In this document: one piece after another, positions 45,369 through 54,427 of the stretch
How the letters are laid out: each line of letters starts with the position of its first letter
Numbering within the stretch: the stretch's first letter is position 1
Source of the DNA: Shewanella sp. KX20019
Lineage (GTDB): Bacteria > Pseudomonadota > Gammaproteobacteria > Enterobacterales > Shewanellaceae
Reading direction: 5' to 3'
Length of the DNA: 64,000 nt
NCBI RefSeq assembly: GCF_016757755.1
Contig: NZ_CP068437.1
Span: forward strand, 3,658,001-3,722,000
Position numbers and translations under genes: made by a program
Notes under the pieces: generated by a model
Seen by the model: only the letters and a program-made list of their open reading frames with translations
What the model was told of the DNA's origin: nothing
The model's database searches: none

Positions 45369-46235
45369 ATGGCAGAGCTAGTTAATGAAAGTGTAAATTC
45401 GGCAAGCAGTAATCCGAATAAGCGTACGCAAAGTACCACTGAAACACGGCACAGCAATGCCACCACCACACCAGAGATGCGTCGATTCATCCAAGAGTCA
45501 GATCTCAGTGTCGGTCAACTTTCAAAAGTACTGAACATCAGTGAAGCCACTGTGCGTAAGTGGCGCAAGCGTGATTCGATAGAAAATACCCCTAATACGC
45601 CGCACCATCTCAACACCACCCTAACGCCGTTGCAGGAATATGTCGTGGTTGGACTGAGATACCAGCTGAAAATGCCACTGGATAGATTACTGACCGCAAC
45701 CCAGAAATTTATCAACCCAAATGTGTCTCGTTCAGGGCTCGCGCGCTGCTTAAAGCGTTATGGGGTTTCTCGTGTCGGTGATATTGAAAGCCCACATGTG
45801 CCAATGCGCTATTTTAATCAGCTACCAATAACCCAAGGTAGTGATGTCAAAACCTATACCTTGCACTATGAAACGTTAGCGCAAACCTTGGCTCTGCCGA
45901 GTCCAGATGCGGACAGTGTGGTTCAAGTCGTCTCTTTGACTATTCCACCACAACTAACGGAAGAACAACCCAGTTCAATCCTGCTTGGCGTCGATCCTCA
46001 CAGTGACTGGATCTACCTCGACATCTATCAAGATGGTAATACCCAAGCAACCAACAGATACATGGCTTATGTGCTTAAACATGGGCCGTTCCACTTACGA
46101 AAGTTACTTGTCAGTAACTATCACAGCTTTATGCAGCGCTTTCCTGGTGCGACGCCAAATCGCCACACCTCTAAAGATAAGCCCAAAACAAACAATAAGA
46201 CGCCTGAAAACCAGGCATCCACTGGAGACTCATAA
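45369..46235 (+). CDS. pfaR: PUFA locus regulator PfaR
   Basis: 288 residues from the ATG (a TTG directly precedes it). Residues ~45-70 (LSVGQLSKVLNISEATVRKWRKRD) are a helix-turn-helix, and the block to about residue 145 (LTPLQEYVVVGLRYQLKMPLDRLL, RSGLARCLKRYGVSRV) resembles the N-terminal part of IS481-type transposases, without the DDE catalytic domain. The last 25 residues are a Lys/Asn/Thr-rich tail. It overlaps pfaA by one base and is regarded as the activator of the pfa genes in related strains. Confidence 0.9.
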   Translation: MAELVNESVNSASSNPNKRTQSTTETRHSNATTTPEMRRFIQESDLSVGQLSKVLNISEATVRKWRKRDSIENTPNTPHHLNTTLTPLQEYVVVGLRYQLKMPLDRLLTATQKFINPNVSRSGLARCLKRYGVSRVGDIESPHVPMRYFNQLPITQGSDVKTYTLHYETLAQTLALPSPDADSVVQVVSLTIPPQLTEEQPSSILLGVDPHSDWIYLDIYQDGNTQATNRYMAYVLKHGPFHLRKLLVSNYHSFMQRFPGATPNRHTSKDKPKTNNKTPENQASTGDS

Positions 46236-49200
46236 TGAGCCAGACCTCTAAACCTGAACAATCATCAGCACCTGAGCAAGCACAAGACTCGCAAGCTGAT
46301 ACTCGCTTAAACAAACGCTTAAAAGATATGCCTGTGGCAATTGTTGGTATGGCGAGCATTTTTGCTAACTCGCGTTACCTCAACAAGTTTTGGGATCTTA
46401 TCAGCGAAAAGATTGATGCCATCACCGAGTTACCACCCACTCATTGGCAAAAAGAAGATTACTATGACGCTAACAAAAGCACGCCAGATAAAAGCTACTG
46501 TAAGCGCGGCGGCTTTCTACCCGATGTCGATTTCAACCCAATGGAGTTTGGCCTGCCGCCAAATATCCTCGAACTGACTGACTCATCGCAGCTATTGTCA
46601 TTGATCGTGGCAAAAGAGGTATTGGCTGATGCTAACCTGCCTGAAGGTTACGACAGAGATAAAATTGGTATTACCCTTGGCGTGGGCGGCGGACAAAAAA
46701 TTAGCCACAGCTTAACGGCACGTCTGCAATATCCTGTACTTAAAAAAGTATTTGCCAATAGTGGTATTAGTGACGAAGACAGCGAAATGCTGATCAAAAA
46801 GTTCCAAGACCAATATGTCCATTGGGAAGAGAACTCATTCCCAGGTTCACTCGGTAACGTGATTGCCGGCCGTATTGCTAACCGCTTTGATTTTGGCGGC
46901 ATGAACTGTGTAGTTGATGCAGCATGTGCAGGCTCTTTAGCTGCAATGCGTATGGCTCTTAGCGAGCTGGTCGAAGGCCGCTCAGAGATGATGATCACTG
47001 GCGGTGTCTGTACCGACAACTCTCCATCTATGTACATGAGCTTTTCCAAGACACCTGCATTCACCACTAATGAAACAATTCAGCCATTTGATATCGATTC
47101 AAAAGGGATGATGATTGGTGAAGGTATCGGCATGATCGCATTGAAGCGTCTTGAAGATGCTGAGCGCGATGGCGACAGAATTTACTCAGTCATTAAAGGC
47201 ATTGGTTCATCATCAGATGGTAAGTTTAAATCTATCTATGCACCACGCCCTGAAGGTCAAGCAAAAGCACTTAACCGTGCCTACGACGATGCTGGTTTTG
47301 CGCCGCATACACTAGGCCTTATCGAAGCGCACGGAACAGGTACAGCCGCAGGTGACGCCGCAGAATTTGCCGGTCTCTGTTCAGTCTTCAGTGAAGGCGA
47401 TGACACCAAGCAGCACATTGCTCTTGGCTCAGTTAAATCACAGATTGGCCACACTAAATCAACCGCGGGTACCGCTGGACTGATTAAAGCGGCTTTAGCA
47501 CTACATCATAAAGTATTACCAGCGACGATTAACGTTAGCCAGCCGAGTCCAAAGCTTGATATCGAAAACTCGCCTTTCTATCTTAATACTGAAACGCGCC
47601 CTTGGTTACCACGTGTAGATGGTACGCCGCGCCGTGCGGGTATTAGCTCATTTGGTTTTGGTGGTACTAACTTCCACTTTGTACTAGAAGAGTACAAGCC
47701 AGAACATAGCCGTATCGACAGCGAAAAAGCAAAATATCGCCAACGCCAAGTCGCGCAAAGCTTCCTTGTTAGTGCTCAAAGCAAAGACGCACTCATTAAA
47801 GAGTTAAATGCATTAGCAGCCGCAAGCGCAGAATCAACCTTTAACCTTAAAGATGCCGCTGCAGACTTCGCAGTACGCGAGCTCGCCGCCAACGCACCGC
47901 GTATCGGTCTGGTCGCCAATAACGCCGCAGAATTGAGCACCTTTATTAAGCAAGCCGTCGCTAAGCTATCAACTAGTGATGACACTCAATGGCAACTACC
48001 CGGTGGCATTAGCTACCGTACTAGCGCCATTGTTGATGCTGCAAACAAAGCATCAGGCAAAGTGGCTGCATTATTCGCAGGACAAGGTTCGCAATATCTC
48101 AACATGGGACGCGACCTCGCTTGTTACTACCCAGAGATGCGTCAGCAATTAGTGACTGCAGATAAAGTGTTTGCCGCCAACGACAAAACACCACTATCGC
48201 AAATCTTGTATCCAAAACCTGTCTTTAATAAAGATGATGTGAAGACACAAGAAGCCGTATTGACTAACACAGCTAATGCGCAAAGCGCTATCGGCGCCGT
48301 TTCAATGGGCCAATATGCACTATTTACTGCAGCAGGCTTTAATGCCGATATGGTGGCAGGTCACAGCTTTGGTGAGCTAAGCGCATTATGTGCTGCTGGC
48401 GTTATTTCAGCTGACGACTACTACAAACTAGCCTTTGCCCGTGGCGACGCTATGGCAACTAAAGTCGCGGCTAAAGACGGTGTTGAGGCTGACACTGGCG
48501 CCATGTTTGCCATCATCCATAAAGCGGATGACCTGGCCACGCTTGAAAGCACTATCGCTAAATTCGATGGTGTTAAAGTTGCTAATTATAATGCGCCGAC
48601 ACAATCAGTCATTGCTGGCCCAACAGCCACTACGGGCGACGCTGCCAAGGCGCTTAGTGAATTAGGTTACAAAGCGATTAACTTGCCTGTGTCGGGTGCT
48701 TTCCACACCGAACTTGTCGGTCACGCTCAAGCGCCTTTCGCTAAAGCAATTGATGGCGCCAAGTTTACCAAGCCAAGCCGAGCGTTATATTCAAACGCAA
48801 CTGGCGCACTTTACGACAGTACTGCTGCCAAGGTTAAGGCCTCGTTCAAGAAACATATGCTTCAATCAGTGCGTTTCACTGCGCAGTTAGAAGCGATGTT
48901 TGACGCTGGCGCACGAGTATTTGTTGAGTTCGGTCCGAAGAACATTTTGCAAAAGCTAGTACAGGGGACGTTGAGCGACAAGTTAAATGAACTTTGTATC
49001 ATCTCAGTCAACCCAAGCCCTAAGGGCGATAGTGATCTGCAGCTTAAACAAGCCGCAGTGCAGCTCGCTGTTGCTGGTGTACAACTTGATAATATCGATC
49101 CATACCAGGCTGATATTGCTGCACCTGCAAAACGCTCACCGATGAATATCACACTAAACGCAGCTAACCATATTAGCCCTGCGACTCGCGCTAAAATGGC

Positions 49201-52200
49201 CAAGTCGTTAGAGACTGGCACCGTTAAAAGCACAACCATCATCGAAGAGAAAGTCATCGAGAAGGTTGTAGAGAAAGTTGTTGAAGTTGAAAAAATCGTC
49301 GAAGTGCAAACCGTTATTGAAAAAGAAGTAGAGAAGATCGTGGAGATTGCAGTACCAATGTCTAATGAGCATGTAGCGCCTAACGGCCAAGTCGCAGTGA
49401 GTACAATCGCACAGCCAGCAACAGTCAGTGTTAGCACTGATGCATTGTCGCAGTTCTTTGCCGCGCAGCAACAAGCTGCAGAGCTGCATCAGCAATTTCT
49501 TAGTATTCCACAGCAATATGGTGAGACGTTTACCAGCTTAATGACTGAGCAAACTAAACTAGCTGGTGCGGGTGTTGCTTTACCTGAAAGCTTGCAACGT
49601 TCGATGGAGCAATTCCATCAGCTACAAGCACAAACAGTACAAAGCCATACTCAATTCTTGGAAATGCAAGCAGGCAACAATAATGCCGCGCTTAACATGC
49701 TTAACGGCTCTGCGATTGTGAGTCCAGTTCATGCGCCGATTACTCAGAACCTTGCAGCAGCACCAACCCCAGCACTAGCAGCACCTGTTGTTGCAGCTAT
49801 CGTTGCGCCAGAAGCAGCTCCTGTAGTTGCTCCAGTAGTGAATGCACCACACGTTACAGCGGCGCCAGTTCATCGCCAAGCAGCACCCGCTGCGCGTATC
49901 GAACCTATTGCCGCGCCAGTTGTTGCCGCACCAGTAGCTCCTACAGTAACTATTGGTTTGAGCGCGACTCTTTCTGCAGAGAAGGTACAAGCAACCATGC
50001 TTGAAGTTGTAGCAGAAAAGACCGGTTACCCAACCGAGATGCTTGAGCTTGAAATGGATATGGAAGCTGATTTAGGTATCGACTCTATTAAACGTGTTGA
50101 GATCTTAGGTACTGTGCAAGATGAGCTTCCGAGCTTACCTGAGCTAAGCCCAGAAGATTTAGCAGAGTGTCGTACACTTGGTGAAATCGTTAGCTATATG
50201 AACAGCAAACTCTCTACAAGTACCGCTGAAGGCTCTGCTCCTCAAGTTAGTGCAGCACCTGTTACAGCATCTAACGGTTTAAGTGCAGAAAAAGTACAAG
50301 CGACCATGATGTCTGTTGTCGCTGAAAAGACCGGTTACCCTACCGAGATGCTCGAGCTTGAGATGGATATGGAAGCCGATTTAGGTATCGATTCTATCAA
50401 GCGCGTTGAGATCTTGGGTACAGTGCAAGATGAGCTTCCGAGCTTACCTGAGCTAAGCCCAGAAGATTTAGCTGAGTGCCGCACGTTAGGCGAAATCGTT
50501 AGCTATATGAACAGCAAACTATCTACAAGTACCGCTGAAGGCTCTGCTCCTCAAGTTAGTGCAGCACCTGTTACACAATCTAACGGTTTAAGTGCAGAAA
50601 AAGTACAAGCGACCATGATGTCTGTTGTCGCTGAAAAGACTGGTTACCCTACCGAGATGCTCGAGCTTGAAATGGATATGGAAGCCGATTTAGGTATCGA
50701 CTCCATCAAACGTGTTGAGATCTTGGGTACTGTGCAGGATGAGCTACCAAGCTTGCCTGAGCTTAACCCAGAAGATCTAGCAGAGTGTCGTACACTTGGC
50801 GAAATCGTGGCTTACATGAACTCTAAGCTGGCTGACGGCTCTCAACTTTCTAAAGGTGCCGCTGAAGGCTCTAGCGCTGCGGCGGCTCATAATATTAGTG
50901 CTGAGACAGCCTTGAGCGCACAAGAAGTACAAGCGACCATGATGTCAGTGGTTGCTGACAAGACTGGCTACCCAACTGAAATGCTTGAACTGAGCATGGA
51001 TATGGAAGCTGACCTTGGTATCGACTCTATCAAGCGTGTTGAAATTCTCGGAACAGTACAAGATGAGCTACCTAGCTTGCCTGAACTCAACCCTGAAGAT
51101 CTAGCAGAGTGCCGTACACTTGGCGAAATCGTGGCTTATATGGGAAGCAAGCTTCCAGCTGAAGGCTCTATGAACTCTCAGCCAGCTAGCACTGCAGCTC
51201 CTCAAGTTAGTGCTGCACCTGTTACAGCATCAAACGGTTTAAGTGCTGAAACAGCCTTGAGCGCACAAGAAGTACAAGCAACAATGATGTCAGTCGTTGC
51301 AGACAAGACCGGCTACCCAACTGAGATGCTTGAACTGAGCATGGATATGGAAGCTGACCTTGGTATCGACTCTATCAAACGTGTTGAAATTCTCGGGACG
51401 GTACAAGATGAGCTTCCAGGCTTACCTGAACTAAACCCTGAAGATCTAGCTGAGTGTCGTACTCTTGGCGAAATCGTAGCTTACATGAACTCTAAGCTGG
51501 CTGATGGCTCTCAACTTTCTACAGGTGCCGCTGAAGGCTCGCTCTCTGCAGAGAAAGTACAGGCCACCATGATGTCAGTGGTTGCTGACAAAACTGGCTA
51601 CCCAACTGAAATGCTTGAACTGAGCATGGATATGGAAGCTGACCTTGGTATTGACTCTATCAAGCGCGTTGAGATCTTAGGGACGGTACAAGATGAGCTT
51701 CCAGGCTTACCTGAACTAAACCCAGAAGATCTAGCTGAATGTCGCACCTTAGGCGAAATCGTTAGCTATATGAACAGCAAGCTGGCCAATGCAGGTGCTG
51801 CGGTATCTGGCGCAGTTAAATCAGTTGCCAACACGATTAGCACTTCTCTTGAACTACCACCTCACAGCGAGGTGGCACTAAAAAAGCTTAGTGCGGCGGA
51901 CAAACTAGAAAGCTGTTTCGCCGCAGACACAAACGTTGTGATCACAGATGATGGCCACAACGCAGGTGTACTAGCAGAGAAACTGGTTAAACAAGGGCTA
52001 AAAGTGGCTGTTGTTCGACTAACCGAAGGCAATGCTCATTCACCACTTTCAAGCGATGTAGCAAGCTTTCAAGCAACATCAGCTGACGAAGCCGGTATTA
52101 ACGCTGTCATTGCACAAATCGAGCAACAACTCGGTGCAATCGGTGGATTCATCCACCTGCAGCCAGAAGCCAGTGATAGTAATCAAGGCGACGCAGTAAA

Positions 52201-54427
52201 CTTAAATGAGCAAAGCTTTAACCACCTGAGCCAAGCGTTCTTATGGGCTAAACTGCTACAACCGAAGCTTACTGTCGATAACAATGCCCGTCGTTGTTTC
52301 GTAACAGTCAGTCGTATTGATGGCGGCTTTGGCTACCTCAATACTCAAGCATTACAAACTGCTGAGCTTAACCAAGCCGCGTTAGCAGGATTAACTAAAA
52401 CACTCGGTCACGAATGGCCAACTGTTTTTTGCCGCGCATTAGATATCGCCACCGATGTTGATGCAACGCACTTCGCAGATGCTATTACCAGCGAGCTTTT
52501 TGATGCCAATACCCAGTTACCTGAGGTTGGTATTGCAACAGATAAGCATGGCGATATTGGCCGCGTAACGCTAGTTGCAGGCGACGCGAGCAATAAAACC
52601 GCTAAAGCAGAGCTAAACAGTTCAGATAAAATACTGGTGACCGGGGGAGCAAAAGGCGTCACATTCGAATGTGCACTCGCCTTAGCCCGTCGTACTCAGT
52701 CTCACTTTATCTTAGCCGGTCGTAGTGAATTGCAAGCATTGCCAAGTTGGGCTGCGGGTAAGCAAACCAGCGAGCTTAAATCTGCCGCCATTGCGCATAT
52801 TATCGCAACGGGTCAAAAGCCAACGCCAAAGCAAGTTGATGCCCTAGTGTGGCCAGTGCAGAGCAGCATTGAGATCAACACTGCACTCGAGGCTTTTGCT
52901 AGCGTCGGCGCATCGGCTGAATACGTCAGCATGGATGTCACCGATACCACTGCAATTAGCGCAGCACTAAAAGGCCGTTCAAGCGAAATAACCGGTCTAA
53001 TTCATGGTGCAGGCGTACTTGCTGATAAGCATATTCAAGACAAAACACTGGCAGAGCTTGCGCGAGTTTACGGTACTAAGGTTAATGGCCTTAAAGCACT
53101 GCTTGCGGCACTTGAGCCAAATAACATCAAACTGCTAGCGATGTTCTCATCGGCTGCAGGTTTTTACGGTAACACTGGCCAAAGTGATTACGCTATGTCT
53201 AACGACATCCTTAACAAGGCGGCACTGCAGTTCACTGCTCGCAACCCACAAGCTAAAGTCATGAGCTTTAACTGGGGACCTTGGGATGGCGGCATGGTTA
53301 ACCCTGCATTGAAGAAGATGTTCACCGACCGCGGTGTATATGTCATTCCTTTGCAAGCTGGCGCAGAACTGTTTGCTACTCAGTTACTCAGTGAGACTGG
53401 GGCGCAGTTGTTAATTGGTACCTCTATGCAAGGCGCTGACGCTGCGACTGGAGCTGCATCTGTAAAAAAGCTTAATGCGGGTGAGGTGCAAACTGCATCG
53501 CGCTCGCAGCATGCAGCAAAAAATACCGGACACGGCCAGCTAACCGCAGTCACATTGACTCGTCGCCTTAACCCCAATGCATTGGTCTTTATCCAAGACC
53601 ACCGCATTGGCGGTAACCCTGTGCTACCGACAGTGTGTGCTATCCAATGGATGCGCGAAGCGGCAAGTGAAATGTTAGGTACTTGCGTAAAAGTAATTGA
53701 TTACAAATTACTAAAGGGCATTGTATTTGACGACTTAGAGCCGCAAGAGATGACGCTAGCGTTAACGCCAACAGATGACGGCAAAACGCTTAGCGCCCTC
53801 ATTAGCTGCCAAGGTCGCCCGCAATATAAAGCGACACTAATCGCCAGCAGTGACAGCGACTTTGACACTGCATCGGTCCGCGCAGAGCCGCTAACGCCAG
53901 CTATGTATGCGTTAGATGCAAGCCAAGCGGTAACATCGGCGGCTACCCTGTATGCAAACGGTACACTGTTCCATGGACCGCGTTTGCAGGGAATTGACAC
54001 CGTAACGCAATTTGACGACAACAGTTTAATCACCACAGTGAAAATCGCTGAGGTTGATGCTACTGACTGCGGTCAGTTTGTTGCACAATCGCATGTTGGT
54101 GGCTGTCAGCCCTTTGCTGAAGACTTGTTACTGCAAGCGATGTTAGTTTGGGCAAGACTTAAACATGGCGCTGCTAGCCTGCCCTCATCAATTGGTGAGT
54201 TTGTGGTAAACAGCCCAATGGCATTTGGTGAGCGCGGCTTTATTAAGTTAGATGTGGTTAAAACTAGCGCTCGTTCGCTAGCGGCTAACGTGGCTCTGTA
54301 CCATGAAAATGGTGAGCTAAGCGCTAAGATGACCGCGGCTAAAGTGACCATTAGTAAGAGTCTGAATGATGCGTTTATCGCCCATTCAACTCTTGCGATT
54401 GACAAAACACTTAACGAGGCTAAATAG
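46235..54427 (+). CDS. pfaA: PUFA synthase subunit PfaA (KS-AT-ACP6-KR-DH-like)
   Basis: 2730 residues. Domains: ketosynthase ~32-482 with Cys231, His366 and His406; malonyl-CoA acyltransferase ~605-920 with GHSFG (Ser711); a (V/I)EK-rich coiled coil ~1002-1040 and an Ala/Pro linker; six tandem acyl carrier domains with DLGIDSIKR motifs (Ser1284, 1387, 1490, 1598, 1713, 1808); ketoreductase with TGGAKGVT at ~2136 and Tyr2319; and a C-terminal hot-dog-like segment with an HxxxGxxxxP motif at His2456. It builds long polyunsaturated chains on ACP together with PfaB, C and D, after activation by PfaE. The start overlaps the pfaR stop (TAATG). Confidence 0.97.
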   Translation: MSQTSKPEQSSAPEQAQDSQADTRLNKRLKDMPVAIVGMASIFANSRYLNKFWDLISEKIDAITELPPTHWQKEDYYDANKSTPDKSYCKRGGFLPDVDFNPMEFGLPPNILELTDSSQLLSLIVAKEVLADANLPEGYDRDKIGITLGVGGGQKISHSLTARLQYPVLKKVFANSGISDEDSEMLIKKFQDQYVHWEENSFPGSLGNVIAGRIANRFDFGGMNCVVDAACAGSLAAMRMALSELVEGRSEMMITGGVCTDNSPSMYMSFSKTPAFTTNETIQPFDIDSKGMMIGEGIGMIALKRLEDAERDGDRIYSVIKGIGSSSDGKFKSIYAPRPEGQAKALNRAYDDAGFAPHTLGLIEAHGTGTAAGDAAEFAGLCSVFSEGDDTKQHIALGSVKSQIGHTKSTAGTAGLIKAALALHHKVLPATINVSQPSPKLDIENSPFYLNTETRPWLPRVDGTPRRAGISSFGFGGTNFHFVLEEYKPEHSRIDSEKAKYRQRQVAQSFLVSAQSKDALIKELNALAAASAESTFNLKDAAADFAVRELAANAPRIGLVANNAAELSTFIKQAVAKLSTSDDTQWQLPGGISYRTSAIVDAANKASGKVAALFAGQGSQYLNMGRDLACYYPEMRQQLVTADKVFAANDKTPLSQILYPKPVFNKDDVKTQEAVLTNTANAQSAIGAVSMGQYALFTAAGFNADMVAGHSFGELSALCAAGVISADDYYKLAFARGDAMATKVAAKDGVEADTGAMFAIIHKADDLATLESTIAKFDGVKVANYNAPTQSVIAGPTATTGDAAKALSELGYKAINLPVSGAFHTELVGHAQAPFAKAIDGAKFTKPSRALYSNATGALYDSTAAKVKASFKKHMLQSVRFTAQLEAMFDAGARVFVEFGPKNILQKLVQGTLSDKLNELCIISVNPSPKGDSDLQLKQAAVQLAVAGVQLDNIDPYQADIAAPAKRSPMNITLNAANHISPATRAKMAKSLETGTVKSTTIIEEKVIEKVVEKVVEVEKIVEVQTVIEKEVEKIVEIAVPMSNEHVAPNGQVAVSTIAQPATVSVSTDALSQFFAAQQQAAELHQQFLSIPQQYGETFTSLMTEQTKLAGAGVALPESLQRSMEQFHQLQAQTVQSHTQFLEMQAGNNNAALNMLNGSAIVSPVHAPITQNLAAAPTPALAAPVVAAIVAPEAAPVVAPVVNAPHVTAAPVHRQAAPAARIEPIAAPVVAAPVAPTVTIGLSATLSAEKVQATMLEVVAEKTGYPTEMLELEMDMEADLGIDSIKRVEILGTVQDELPSLPELSPEDLAECRTLGEIVSYMNSKLSTSTAEGSAPQVSAAPVTASNGLSAEKVQATMMSVVAEKTGYPTEMLELEMDMEADLGIDSIKRVEILGTVQDELPSLPELSPEDLAECRTLGEIVSYMNSKLSTSTAEGSAPQVSAAPVTQSNGLSAEKVQATMMSVVAEKTGYPTEMLELEMDMEADLGIDSIKRVEILGTVQDELPSLPELNPEDLAECRTLGEIVAYMNSKLADGSQLSKGAAEGSSAAAAHNISAETALSAQEVQATMMSVVADKTGYPTEMLELSMDMEADLGIDSIKRVEILGTVQDELPSLPELNPEDLAECRTLGEIVAYMGSKLPAEGSMNSQPASTAAPQVSAAPVTASNGLSAETALSAQEVQATMMSVVADKTGYPTEMLELSMDMEADLGIDSIKRVEILGTVQDELPGLPELNPEDLAECRTLGEIVAYMNSKLADGSQLSTGAAEGSLSAEKVQATMMSVVADKTGYPTEMLELSMDMEADLGIDSIKRVEILGTVQDELPGLPELNPEDLAECRTLGEIVSYMNSKLANAGAAVSGAVKSVANTISTSLELPPHSEVALKKLSAADKLESCFAADTNVVITDDGHNAGVLAEKLVKQGLKVAVVRLTEGNAHSPLSSDVASFQATSADEAGINAVIAQIEQQLGAIGGFIHLQPEASDSNQGDAVNLNEQSFNHLSQAFLWAKLLQPKLTVDNNARRCFVTVSRIDGGFGYLNTQALQTAELNQAALAGLTKTLGHEWPTVFCRALDIATDVDATHFADAITSELFDANTQLPEVGIATDKHGDIGRVTLVAGDASNKTAKAELNSSDKILVTGGAKGVTFECALALARRTQSHFILAGRSELQALPSWAAGKQTSELKSAAIAHIIATGQKPTPKQVDALVWPVQSSIEINTALEAFASVGASAEYVSMDVTDTTAISAALKGRSSEITGLIHGAGVLADKHIQDKTLAELARVYGTKVNGLKALLAALEPNNIKLLAMFSSAAGFYGNTGQSDYAMSNDILNKAALQFTARNPQAKVMSFNWGPWDGGMVNPALKKMFTDRGVYVIPLQAGAELFATQLLSETGAQLLIGTSMQGADAATGAASVKKLNAGEVQTASRSQHAAKNTGHGQLTAVTLTRRLNPNALVFIQDHRIGGNPVLPTVCAIQWMREAASEMLGTCVKVIDYKLLKGIVFDDLEPQEMTLALTPTDDGKTLSALISCQGRPQYKATLIASSDSDFDTASVRAEPLTPAMYALDASQAVTSAATLYANGTLFHGPRLQGIDTVTQFDDNSLITTVKIAEVDATDCGQFVAQSHVGGCQPFAEDLLLQAMLVWARLKHGAASLPSSIGEFVVNSPMAFGERGFIKLDVVKTSARSLAANVALYHENGELSAKMTAAKVTISKSLNDAFIAHSTLAIDKTLNEAK
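49970..51790 (+). repeat. Six tandem ACP-encoding repeats within pfaA
   Basis: Six near-identical coding units (Ser codons at 50084, 50393, 50702, 51026, 51371 and 51656), spaced 309, 309, 324, 345 and 285 bases. The linkers after units 1 and 2 are nearly identical at DNA level, and units 4-6 share variant residues (ADKTGYP, LELSMDM), showing stepwise duplication. Confidence 0.95.

Noticed and set aside
48862..49516. 191- and 102-residue minus-strand frames opposite pfaA
   Set aside because: They mirror the repetitive coiled-coil-encoding region of pfaA; low-complexity translation and no independent support.
49970..51790. Regular repeats resembling a CRISPR or satellite array
   Set aside because: They are in frame and encode six acyl carrier domains of PfaA.
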